Below are positions 16,917-25,115 of a DNA stretch of 64,000 nucleotides, one piece after another. Source of the stretch: Hymenobacter cheonanensis (lineage in GTDB: Bacteria > Bacteroidota > Bacteroidia > Cytophagales > Hymenobacteraceae). Below the pieces are notes generated by a model. That model searched no databases. It was not told the origin of the DNA and was given only the letters and a program-made list of their open reading frames with translations. A program made the translations under genes and the position numbers. The stretch covers positions 310,001 to 374,000 of the forward strand of contig NZ_JAUQSW010000003.1 in assembly GCF_030581075.1 (NCBI RefSeq), written 5' to 3'. The first letter of the stretch is position 1. Each line of letters starts with the position of its first letter.

Positions 16917-19900
16917 TTAAAAGCCAATGTTCACGCCCAGCAGATAGGTCTTAGCCAGCGGCGGCGTGTAGAAGTCGTGGCCCAGCAGGTAGTTGGCCGT
17001 GCCCAGGCCGTAGGTATTCACCTCGGGGTCGTAGCCGGTGTACTTGGTGAAGGTGGCCAGGTTCTGACCCGTGAGGTAGACGCGCACCGACTGCATATAG
17101 CCGTGCTTCACGAGGTCGGTGGGCAGATTGTAGCCCAGCGTTACGGTCTTGATGCGGAAGAACGAGCCGTCCTGAATCCAGCGCGAGGAAGTCTGAGTGC
17201 CGTTTGAGGCGCCATAGCGGGCCTGGGGCACATTCGTGATATCACCCGCCTTCTGCCAGCGGTTGAGCTGGTCAACGGTCTGGTTGTCGAGGTAGTCGGC
17301 GTTGGCCGACTGGTAGATGCCGGCCGCGTTGTAGATGTCGTTGCCGTAGGTGAACTGGCCGAGCGCGGTCAGGTCAAAGCCCTTGAAGCTCAGGTTAGTG
17401 TTCACGCCGCCCGTAAACTTGGGGTTGGGGTTACCCACCTTCTGGATGGGCGCGGCGGCGTAGCTCTTGGTGGTAGTGCCGTCGGCGTTGTAGTAGAGCG
17501 CGTCGCCGTTAGAGGGGTCTACGCCCGCGTACTTCTTGGTGTAGAACACGCCCAGCGGCTGGTCCTGCATTACGCGGCTGATGGTGTTGCCCGTGGGGAT
17601 GATGGGCGTGGGCAGGTTCAGAATCACGTTGCGGTTAAACGACATGTTGGCGCCTACCGTCCACTTGAAGTCGCCGTCGAGGATGCGGCCGTTCAGGGCA
17701 ATTTCGAGGCCCTTGTTGCGCAGCGACCCCACGTTTTCGGTGATGGTGGTGTAGCCGCTCACCAGCTGCAGCTGGCGGTTGAGCAGCAGGCCCGTCGTGT
17801 TCTTCTGGTACACGTCTACCTCGCCCGAGATGCGGTTGTTCAGGAAGCCAAACTCGATACCAAAGTCTACCTGCTTGGTAGTTTCCCAGCTCAGGTTGGG
17901 GTTGCCCAGCGCGGCATCGGGGGCAATGCCCGACTGGTCGGCATAGGGCAGGGCCGACACGAGGCGGCGCGAGCTGAAGTTGCCGATTTCGGCGTTGCCG
18001 GTTACGCCGTAGCTAGCCCGCAGCTTCAGGTAGTTGATGATGGTATTGTCCTTGAGGAAGCTTTCCTCCGACAGCAGGTAGCCCACCGAGCCGGCGCCGA
18101 ACGTGCCGTAGGGGTTGGCGCTACCGAAGCGCGACGAGCCGTCGCGGCGCACGCTGCCGCTCAGCAGGTACTTGCCGCGGAAGTTATAGTTGGCGCGGGC
18201 AAAGTAGGAGAGGAAGGAGTAAGCCGTGCCAAACGACGTGTTGCCGCCCGTTTTGATGGCCGCGCTGGCAATGCGCGTAAACTCGGTGGTGGGGAAGCCC
18301 CGGCCCTCGGCCGCCGTTACCTTGGTGTCGGCGCGCTGATACGACTCGCCCACCAGCACATCAAAGTGGTGGTCGTCGCCGGCGTTGAAGGTGTAGGTAG
18401 CCGTGTTGGTGTTGGTGTAGTTGACAGTCTGGGTCTGCGAGTTGAAGGCGTAGCCGTTGGCGCCGCCGTCCTGCGTGCCCGCACCGCGCACCAGGTCCTC
18501 GTTAAGGTTCAGGAAGTCGCCCCCCACTTCCGTGCGCAGCGTCAGGCCCTTCACCGGCACCCAGTTGAGGTAAGCCGTGCTAAACGAGCGGTACGTACCG
18601 GCCCGGTTCGAGCCCAGCTCCTGGTCGATGAGGTTGTTGTAGTAAATGGTGCTCGCGTTCAACCGGCCGGTGGTGGGGTCAAACTCCGGCTGCAGCGGCG
18701 TGAGGGCGTTGAGCTGCAGCGGGTTCGAGAACGCGTTGTCGCCCGATACGCGGTCGTTCACGGTGCGCGCCAGCGACACGTTCAGACCCACTTTCAGGCT
18801 CTCGAAAATGTTGTGGTCGATGTTGAGGCGAATACTACCGCGCCGGAAGCGGTTGCCGATGATGATACCCTTCTGGTCGTTGAACGTACCGCTCAGGTAA
18901 AAGCGCGTCTTGGCATCGCCGCCCGCCGCGCTAAAGTCGTACTGCGCCAGGTTGGCCGCGTCGCTGCCAAACAGCTTGTACTTGCCCTGGTTGCGGAACG
19001 CCAGGCGGTCCCAGGGCGTGTTGTAGGTCGAATTGTAATCGATACCGCCCTCGTACAGGAAGGCTTCCGTTAGGTTCGCGTAGTCGGCGTTGGGGTCAGT
19101 GGCACTGATGTTGAGCCCGTTGGTCATCGACTCGCCCAGCAGCGTTCTGTACTGGTCGGCATTCAAAAACTGGCGAAAGCGCGTGGGGGCGCTGGTGCCG
19201 TAGTAGTAGCCTACGTTTACCTTGGTGGCGCCCTGGCGGCCTTTTTTGGTCGTAATCAGCACCACGCCGTTGGAGGCGCGCGAGCCGTAGATGGCCGAAG
19301 CCGAGGCATCTTTCAGAATGCTGATGCTCTCGATGTCGTTGGGGTTGAGGTCGGCCAAGGGGTTGAGCGGCTCATCGCCGGCCTGCGACTGGTCCTGGAA
19401 GGTAATCGGCGCCCCGTCAATAACATACAGCGGGCGGTTGGAGGCTGTTACCGACGACGTGCCGCGCACCTGAATGTTGATGCCCTGGCCCAGCTTGCCG
19501 CTGCCCTGGTTGATAACCACGCCCGGCGTGCGGCCCTGAATAGACTGCTCGAAGCTCGTGACGGGCTGGTTTTCGACCACGCTACCCGAAATCTGGGTCA
19601 CGGCACCCGTTACGTCGGCCTTGCTCTGCGAGCCGTAGCCCACTACCACGGCCTCGGCCAGGTCGGTGGCGCTAGCGGCCAGCGTTATGTTGATAGTGCT
19701 ACGGCCGCCCACGGCCACCGTCTGGCTGGTGTAGCCTACCGAGCTGATAATGAGGGTGGCACCCGGCTGCACAGCCAGGGTAAAATTGCCATCAGCGCCG
19801 CTGCTTACCCCATTAGTGGTGCCGCGCTCTACCACGGTGGCGCCGGGCACGGGGCTGCCATCGGTGCCCACCACCCGGCCCGTAACAGCCTGTGTCTGCG

Positions 19901-19952
19901 CAATTGCCGGCAATGCAGCCATCACCAGCAAGGGAGCGAAAATGTTTCTCAT
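16917..19952 (-). CDS. SusC/RagA-family TonB-linked outer-membrane transporter (pair 2)
   Basis: 1011 residues. Short signal peptide ending near AIAQ19. The carboxypeptidase-regulatory-like domain is at about 23-100 (GRVVGTDGSPVPGATVVERG), with the TonB-box region AEAVVVGYGSQ at about 98-108. The plug has SIQGRTPGVVINQGSGKLG and RPLYVIDGAPI. The barrel runs to the terminal LGVNIGF. It is the intact homologue of the truncated gene at 21773-22846: both share LSWET or LSWES, then GFLNNRISGEVDVYQKNTTG-like sequence. It is the first gene of a susC-susD operon whose susD begins 21 bases later. Confidence 0.95.
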   Translation of the reverse strand: MRNIFAPLLVMAALPAIAQTQAVTGRVVGTDGSPVPGATVVERGTTNGVSSGADGNFTLAVQPGATLIISSVGYTSQTVAVGGRSTINITLAASATDLAEAVVVGYGSQSKADVTGAVTQISGSVVENQPVTSFEQSIQGRTPGVVINQGSGKLGQGINIQVRGTSSVTASNRPLYVIDGAPITFQDQSQAGDEPLNPLADLNPNDIESISILKDASASAIYGSRASNGVVLITTKKGRQGATKVNVGYYYGTSAPTRFRQFLNADQYRTLLGESMTNGLNISATDPNADYANLTEAFLYEGGIDYNSTYNTPWDRLAFRNQGKYKLFGSDAANLAQYDFSAAGGDAKTRFYLSGTFNDQKGIIIGNRFRRGSIRLNIDHNIFESLKVGLNVSLARTVNDRVSGDNAFSNPLQLNALTPLQPEFDPTTGRLNASTIYYNNLIDQELGSNRAGTYRSFSTAYLNWVPVKGLTLRTEVGGDFLNLNEDLVRGAGTQDGGANGYAFNSQTQTVNYTNTNTATYTFNAGDDHHFDVLVGESYQRADTKVTAAEGRGFPTTEFTRIASAAIKTGGNTSFGTAYSFLSYFARANYNFRGKYLLSGSVRRDGSSRFGSANPYGTFGAGSVGYLLSEESFLKDNTIINYLKLRASYGVTGNAEIGNFSSRRLVSALPYADQSGIAPDAALGNPNLSWETTKQVDFGIEFGFLNNRISGEVDVYQKNTTGLLLNRQLQLVSGYTTITENVGSLRNKGLEIALNGRILDGDFKWTVGANMSFNRNVILNLPTPIIPTGNTISRVMQDQPLGVFYTKKYAGVDPSNGDALYYNADGTTTKSYAAAPIQKVGNPNPKFTGGVNTNLSFKGFDLTALGQFTYGNDIYNAAGIYQSANADYLDNQTVDQLNRWQKAGDITNVPQARYGASNGTQTSSRWIQDGSFFRIKTVTLGYNLPTDLVKHGYMQSVRVYLTGQNLATFTKYTGYDPEVNTYGLGTANYLLGHDFYTPPLAKTYLLGVNIGF

Positions 19953-20215
19953 AAGGCGAGTAATAATTGAAAAAAAGATGATACTGAAAACGTGTAGCTA
20001 GGCAGCCAATACCCCTCGGTAAGAAGCACAATGGCCGGTTGCAAAGAAAGCGTATTCCAGGGGAAAGCGCTTCCAAATTGTTAAGGGTGGGTTAAGGATA
20101 TGCGTTTTTAAGCTGTAAAGGGGTATTGTAAAGCGCAGTCATTCACTAAAAAATAACTTTTTAAGATTGGAAGCCTATGCTGGCTTTTTTCGAAAAAGAA
20201 GCAGTTAGGCCAATT
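19953..20215. other. Upstream region of susC pair 2; no gene seen
   Basis: AT-richer than its surroundings and presumably holding the minus-strand promoter of the susC starting at 19952. No TAnnTTTG box is convincing, and no reading frame looks coding. Confidence 0.4.
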
Positions 20216-20248
20216 AAAAAAGGCCCGCAACAGCTGTTGCGGGCCTTT
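20216..20248 (-). terminator. Terminator of susCD pair 3
   Basis: Palindromic stem GGCCCGCAAC AG CT GTTGCGGGCC, with six A residues on the left that give a T run on the minus strand. It lies 25 bases after the susD stop. The stem arms are identical to those after pair 2. Confidence 0.88.
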
Positions 20249-20272
20249 GAAAAAGGGGAGCGTAGCGTGTGC

Positions 20273-21661
20273 TTAGTAGCCCGCGTTCTGCACTAGGTTG
20301 GGATTGGCGTTGATTTCGCGCAGCGGAATCGGGAATACCAGGCGAGGCGAATTCCAGGCAATAGCCGTGGTAGTGAGCGGGTCGATGGTCGATTCCTGGT
20401 TGCGCTTCAAGTCACCGAGGCGGAAGCCTTCGAAGGCTAGCTCAATGCGACGCTCCTTCAGAATAGCGGCTAGCGTAAGCGTAGTGAGCGCCGGCAGCCC
20501 GGCCCGCGCCCGGATGGTGTTGACATCGGCCAGCGGCGTGGCCCCCACCGCCGTGCCGGCCCGGAAGTTAGCTTCGGCGTGGGTCAGCAGCATCTCATCG
20601 ATGCGCATGAGCTTGATGTTGCCATAGAGCCCGTCGTACTTGGTGGTGTAGGTAACGCCGGCCGTGGTGAAATACACCGTTTTGCGCGTGTCGCCGGTTT
20701 CGAACAGGTTCAGGAACTGGGCGTTGATGTTCACGTCGGCCCGGCGCGTGCGGGCGTAAAAGGTGTTGAGCTGATTGGTGCCGCTCTGCGCCGAAATCTG
20801 GATGGTGAAGATGTCCTCCGTTGTGTTGCTCACCAGCTGGTTAGCCGTGTTGGTAGTTTGGTTGTAGCCAAAGTTGTCGCCGTAGTAGGCATTCAGCCGG
20901 GCCGTGCTGCTGATGGCGCGGTTGGCGGCCGCGGCGGCGGCCGTAAAGTTGCCTTGCTGCAGATAGATGCGCGCCAACAGCCCCGCGCAAGCGTAGCGCG
21001 AAGCCGAAAACGTGTTGAGGCCGGCGCTCGTGGTCAGCTTGGCCTCGGCCGTGGTGAGGTCGGTGATAATTTGGGCGTATACCTCAGCCACGGTATTGCG
21101 GGGCAGCGGCTTGGCATCGGCTACCGAGAGGGTCGGCGTCGTTATCAGCGGCACGCCGGGGTTGGCGCTAGGGGTGCCGTCGTTCCAGTCGCGGGCGTAG
21201 GTGCGCACTAGGTCGAAATACACCAGCGAGCGGATAAACTTGGCCTCGCCCTCTACCGAAGCCTGCTGGGTCGGCGTGTCGAGCTTGCTCAGGTTGGCCA
21301 GCACGTTGTTGGCGCGGTTAATCACGTCGTAGGCGCTCAGCCAGGTGGCGCTCACCTGGCTATTGGTGATGAGCAGGGTTTTGCGCTGGGCCTCCTGCGG
21401 CTGCGAAAACGTGCCCACAAAGCTCATATCGCCGTTGTCGGCCACCAGGTCGGTCAAAAATTGCCAGTAGCCGCCATATAGGTTCACGCTTTGCAGGCCG
21501 GCGTAGCAGCCCACTAGGGCCGCCTGCACGTCGCTGGAGCTGGCAAAGGCCTGGGCCGCGTCGATAGAGCTGGTTGGCTGCACATTCAGCTTGTTGTTGC
21601 AGCCTTCGAGGCCGCTCAGGAGGAGAACTGCGGTCAGCAGTCCGGGTACTATTTTTTTCAT
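20273..21661 (-). CDS. SusD/RagB-family outer-membrane lipoprotein (pair 3, partner truncated)
   Basis: 462 residues. Lipobox cysteine at residue 21 (GLEGC), then NNKLNVQPTSSIDAAQAF. TPR helices with VEGEAKFIRSLVYFDLVRTY, MRIDEMLLTHAEANFRAG and ERRIELAFEGFRLGDLKR; the C-terminus LVFPIPLREINANPN is canonical. The reading frame is intact although the susC in front of it (21773-22846) has lost its first two thirds. The 111-base gap between them contains a 46-bp perfect palindrome. Because its promoter would normally lie before susC, expression of this gene is doubtful. It may persist as an orphan ligand-binding lipoprotein. Confidence 0.93.
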   Translation of the reverse strand: MKKIVPGLLTAVLLLSGLEGCNNKLNVQPTSSIDAAQAFASSSDVQAALVGCYAGLQSVNLYGGYWQFLTDLVADNGDMSFVGTFSQPQEAQRKTLLITNSQVSATWLSAYDVINRANNVLANLSKLDTPTQQASVEGEAKFIRSLVYFDLVRTYARDWNDGTPSANPGVPLITTPTLSVADAKPLPRNTVAEVYAQIITDLTTAEAKLTTSAGLNTFSASRYACAGLLARIYLQQGNFTAAAAAANRAISSTARLNAYYGDNFGYNQTTNTANQLVSNTTEDIFTIQISAQSGTNQLNTFYARTRRADVNINAQFLNLFETGDTRKTVYFTTAGVTYTTKYDGLYGNIKLMRIDEMLLTHAEANFRAGTAVGATPLADVNTIRARAGLPALTTLTLAAILKERRIELAFEGFRLGDLKRNQESTIDPLTTTAIAWNSPRLVFPIPLREINANPNLVQNAGY

Positions 21662-21726
21662 AAAAAAGAAGGCTAGGGGTGAGGAAGAAAAGCAGCCGGG
21701 TGCGGCGCGGTTTTCTTCGAAAGCAG

Positions 21727-21772
21727 TGGCCGCGCGGGGCTAGCCAGCCGGCTGGCTAGCCCCGCGCGGCCA
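21727..21772. repeat. 46-bp perfect palindrome directly after the truncated susC stop
   Basis: Two 23-base arms beginning TGGCCGCGCGGGGCTAGCC are exact reverse complements with no spacer. The palindrome abuts the TAA of the minus-strand gene at 21773. No T run follows on the minus strand, so it is either a weak terminator or an intercistronic RNA stem between susC and susD. Confidence 0.85.
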
Positions 21773-22846
21773 TTAAAAGCCCAGGTTGATGCCTACCGTG
21801 TAAGTGCGCGCCTGCGGCGCGGTGTAAAAGGTGATGCCCTGGTTGATATTGGCCTGGGTTTGCGATACCCCGCCGCCGTTCACGTAGTCGGTGCTCACCT
21901 CGGGGTCCCAGCCAGTGTATTTGGTAAACGTGGCTAGGTTGTAGCCTTGCACGAATATGCGGGCCGATTGCAGGTGGCCCCGCTGGGCAATAGCGCTAGG
22001 CAGGTTGTAGCCCAGCACCACCGAGCGCAGGCGGCCGTAATCGCCGTTTTGCACAAAGCGCGACGAAGCGCCGATGCCGTTGCCGCCCAGGTAGGTGGCT
22101 TTGGGCACGTTGGTGATGTCGCCGGGCTTCTGCCAGCGGTTTAGCTGGTCGCGGGTCTGGTTATCAGCCCCGTTGTTGAAGCCTACCGAATAGTACTGCG
22201 CGCCGCCGTCGTAAATCTGGTTGCCAAACACGCCCACTAGGGTCACCGATAGGTCAATGCCCTTATAAGTAAACGTGTTGGTGAGGCCGCCCGTCCAGCT
22301 AGGGTTGGGGTTGCCCACGGGCACGGAGGTCGCCAGGTTAATGTTGGTGGTGGTGCCGCGGTCCAGAGTGCCGTCACTCTTTTGGGTGTTCAGGTAGTAG
22401 AGGGCGTTGCCGTTGGCGGGGTCTACGCCCGCGTATTCGGGGCCGATAAACTCGCCCAGCGGCTGGCCGGCGCGGGCCCGGTTAAGCGAGCTGCCCAGGA
22501 TGTCGGGGCCCGCCAGGTCCAGTATCTTGTTCTGGTTCACGGCGGCGTTCGCGCTGGTCGTCCAGGTGAAATCGCCCACGAAGTTGCGGGTGGTCAGCGA
22601 CAGCTCCAGGCCTTGGTTGCGCATGCTGCCCACGTTGGTGAAGTACGTGCTGAAGCCCGAGATGCCCGGCACCGGCAGCGAGAGCAGCAGCCCGGTGGTG
22701 TTTTTGCGGTAGATGTCAACCTCGCCCGAAATCCGGTTATTGAAGAAGCCGTATTCCAGGCCGGCATCGTACTGCACCGTCGATTCCCAGCTCAGCTGGT
22801 TGTTGCCCAGCTGCGAAGGGCGGTCGCCGGGCGTGCCCACGTTTAC
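21773..22846 (-). pseudogene. Truncated susC: C-terminal third of a TonB-linked transporter
   Basis: About 355 codons are open from a GTG at 22840 (stop codon TAG at 22847-22849 in frame). The sequence QLGNNQLSWESTVQYDAGLE and later motifs align with residues from about 660 to the end of the 1011-residue SusC at 16917-19952. Signal peptide, regulatory domain, plug and the first half of the barrel are all missing. A barrel half without a plug or export signal cannot be a working transporter, so I call it a pseudogene. Homology stops abruptly around 22846, where unrelated sequence begins; this points to a deletion or an insertion-mediated rearrangement. The C-terminus (TVGINLGF) is normal. Confidence 0.88.
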
Positions 22847-23258
22847 CTACAACTTCTTGAATTAATGCCGAACGGTTGCGGCATCAGGGTGTGCCACAGG
22901 CTGTTTCTGGTCGCTTCCGCTCTTTGAAAAAGAGTGGGTGCTGACCTAGTAGAGGGTTTTTAAGGCGAATGATAGAAAATTAAAAAAATAAAATATTAAA
23001 ATGATATTTCATGGCATAGTTAAGTAAAAATTATTTAATTCGTATCAATGTCACAATTAGATTAATGATAATGTGTAGTAAAATTTTGAAAATCAACAGG
23101 TTAACTCAAAAAATTATTACTATCTGGGTAAGGCGAGGAGTTTTATTGTCACAAAATAACTCAATGTGTCCTTTCTTATATTCTAGCCTTATAGCGTCAT
23201 TTACATAAGCGGCCGATGATACGGGCGTCTCTTCTTCACTTCTTTTTTCACACAACCC
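22847..23258. other. Rearrangement junction and AT-rich spacer; no gene seen
   Basis: About 80 bases next to the susC remnant (22847-22930) are of normal GC and include a small hairpin ATGCCG/CGGCAT at about 22865-22884. They match neither SusC nor a transposase that I can recognise. From 22930 the sequence becomes strongly AT-rich up to the gene at 23259 and presumably contains its promoter. Confidence 0.5.
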
Positions 23259-24854
23259 ATGCGCTTACCTCTACCTCGATTTCTAGCTCTTAGCATGCTC
23301 TTTTCAGGCATTACTTGCTACAGAGCCCTTGCGCAAAATACCTGTGGTAATCTAGTATTTAACGGCGATTTTGAACAGCAAAATGTGTCACCTATATCAG
23401 GAACGTGGCGTAATATCGCTTCCGGAACTGCAGTAAATATGGGCAACGAATTAACTGGTTGGAAAGCAACTAACTATTCTGACCCTTGGTATTATGCTAC
23501 AGACACTTACCCGTATAACTACACTAATCCCTTTACTTCCTCATTTGGTCCTTACACGCCTTATAACTACGACTCTTCGCCCAACGCGCACAATGGTGGC
23601 GTGGGCCTAAAAACCTATAGTCGGCCTTGCTGCCCTGATGCTGTTTCTGAGGAATATGTGATGGGTACGCTAACTACCGCGCTAGACCCGAATGCGGAAT
23701 ATTACGGTAGTATGAAAGTTCGTACCGCTGTAAATTCTGATGTGACCCAGTACGCAAATATTGGCTTTGATATTACGCCAACAGACGTAACAGACTATTC
23801 TACCCCTTCTACGGCACCATACGGGATAACTTTTACCCCAAGAGGGAAAGGTATTCAAAGCAGCAGTCCTATTACGAGCACGGACTGGACCACGGTAAGT
23901 GGTACATTTCTAGGAATAGCTGGTGGAAGATTTATTAACATTGGTAATTTTCAGCCAGATACCTACACAGGTACTGCAAATTATCCGCCACCGAATGGGA
24001 ACACAAGCTATGCTTACGTGTATATCGACCAAGTGGAGGTATATAAAATACCTAATGCAGGCGTAGCAAGCGCTATAGCGTGCGGCTCTTCCGCAACGAT
24101 TGGTGAGAATTGTGGTATTCCGGGCGCAACTTATAGTTGGACCGCACGAGGCGCTTCCCAAACATTGCCCTCCAACTCTCAAATTATGGTTAGCCCACCT
24201 AATACTACCACGTATGATTTAGTAGTGACATTGCCTAATGGAGCCACTAGGGCTTCCTCTGTGATTGTTACCGTATCAGGAAGTCCATCGACCCCAGGGC
24301 AGATTTTCGGAAACCCACAGGTGTGTTACGACCGCACGGGCGATGGCAGAGATAGAACTACACTCACAATTAATACGCCTGCCCCAACTGGTTACTCGTA
24401 TTACTCGCAGTTGGTAGAGAACGCGACTGGTCGGGTAGTAGATGATAATCTAGATGGTGTTACCCTCTCTAACGGTACATTCAGTTACTTCTTAATAGGC
24501 GGCAACTACACGGTAGGTCAATACACGCTACAAGTACGTTACCAACAGGGTACATGCTATGGCGCTTGGCAGACAAGAGCAATTTCTATTATTAGTTGCA
24601 CAACGCAAGGCGGGCCGTGTACTGGCAGAGGCTGTGATGATGCTATTACGGCCTACCCTAATCCAGCGGCCGAAAGCTTATCCTTACCAGCAGGCACGCA
24701 GGAGGCAACTCTTATAAATAGTCAAGGCAATGTGGTACAAGCTAACAACCAGGCAAATGCGCTTGATGTGCATAAGTTGCCAGATGGTCTTTATAATTTG
24801 CGTATGAAAAAAGGAGGCAAAGTAATTAATCAACGCATTCAGATTAAGCACTAG
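23259..24854 (+). CDS. Secreted protein with type IX secretion C-terminal sorting domain
   Basis: 531 residues. Signal peptide ends near RALAQ (residue 26). Residues of about 28-270 begin with CGNLVFNGDFEQ and read like a carbohydrate-binding-type jelly roll (NGDFE motif, GWKATNYSDPWYY, many aromatic residues). Residues of about 270-350 resemble an Ig/PKD-like module (ATYSWTARG, TTYDLVVTLPNG). The last 75 residues are a type IX sorting domain: AYPNPAAESLSL, then DVHKLPDGLYNLRM and a KGGKVINQRIQIKH end. Base composition is markedly AT-richer than the surrounding genes, and codon use differs (A/T third positions), which suggests recent acquisition. Ligand and role are unknown. Confidence 0.85.
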   Translation: MRLPLPRFLALSMLFSGITCYRALAQNTCGNLVFNGDFEQQNVSPISGTWRNIASGTAVNMGNELTGWKATNYSDPWYYATDTYPYNYTNPFTSSFGPYTPYNYDSSPNAHNGGVGLKTYSRPCCPDAVSEEYVMGTLTTALDPNAEYYGSMKVRTAVNSDVTQYANIGFDITPTDVTDYSTPSTAPYGITFTPRGKGIQSSSPITSTDWTTVSGTFLGIAGGRFINIGNFQPDTYTGTANYPPPNGNTSYAYVYIDQVEVYKIPNAGVASAIACGSSATIGENCGIPGATYSWTARGASQTLPSNSQIMVSPPNTTTYDLVVTLPNGATRASSVIVTVSGSPSTPGQIFGNPQVCYDRTGDGRDRTTLTINTPAPTGYSYYSQLVENATGRVVDDNLDGVTLSNGTFSYFLIGGNYTVGQYTLQVRYQQGTCYGAWQTRAISIISCTTQGGPCTGRGCDDAITAYPNPAAESLSLPAGTQEATLINSQGNVVQANNQANALDVHKLPDGLYNLRMKKGGKVINQRIQIKH

Positions 24855-24867
24855 TTCTTTTAGTTGT

Positions 24868-24897
24868 GAACCCCTAGCCTAGTAAGGCTAGGGGTTC
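24868..24897 (+). terminator. Terminator-like hairpin after the secreted protein gene
   Basis: Thirteen-base-pair stem GAACCCCTAGCCT/AGGCTAGGGGTTC with loop AGTA, 13 bases after the stop. The trailing sequence TTCTTC is only moderately T-rich. Confidence 0.7.
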
Positions 24898-24973
24898 TTC
24901 ATGATTACTCGGCTGCTTTAGGTAGAAATACTTGTTTTGAAATTAGTTAGGAATTCTAAAAAAACGCTTAGCC

Positions 24974-25048
24974 GTCATGCTGAATACAGTAAGGGATGAA
25001 TTTCTGTTGCCTTCCTTAACAGATTCATTATCAAGCGAAAAAAGCATA
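24974..25048. repeat. Degenerate copy of the GTCATGC palindromic repeat family
   Basis: Begins GTCATGCTGAATACAGTAAG, close to the left arm of the copies at 43496 and 58312. A decayed right arm (AACAGATTCATTATC and AAAAAGCATA) follows. The arms pair only partly (CTGTT/AACAG, GATGAAT/ATTCAT). It lies between the AT-rich secreted-protein gene and rnd. Confidence 0.5.
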
Positions 25049-25098
25049 GATAAGTAGATAAAAGCTGTTGCCTAATGCCTTGGCCGCCTGGCTAGCCC

Positions 25099-25106
25099 TA
25101 CCTTTG
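25099..25106 (+). promoter_or_regulatory. Predicted -7 box (TACCTTTG) 9 bases before the rnd start
   Basis: TACCTTTG matches TAnnTTTG. The ATG at 25116 follows nine bases later, so transcription would begin almost at the start codon. This decides against a longer in-frame start at 25068, which would lie upstream of the promoter. Confidence 0.6.
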
Positions 25107-25115
25107 CCGCCACGC

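Noticed and set aside
10323..22846. Polysaccharide utilisation locus
   Set aside because: Three SusCD pairs are present, but no carbohydrate-active enzyme, sulfatase or dedicated regulator lies beside them.
22382..22927. Possible plus-strand gene across the susC remnant junction
   Set aside because: Most of it is antisense to the SusC barrel sequence; the last 25 codons cross the junction by chance and match no transposase I recognise.
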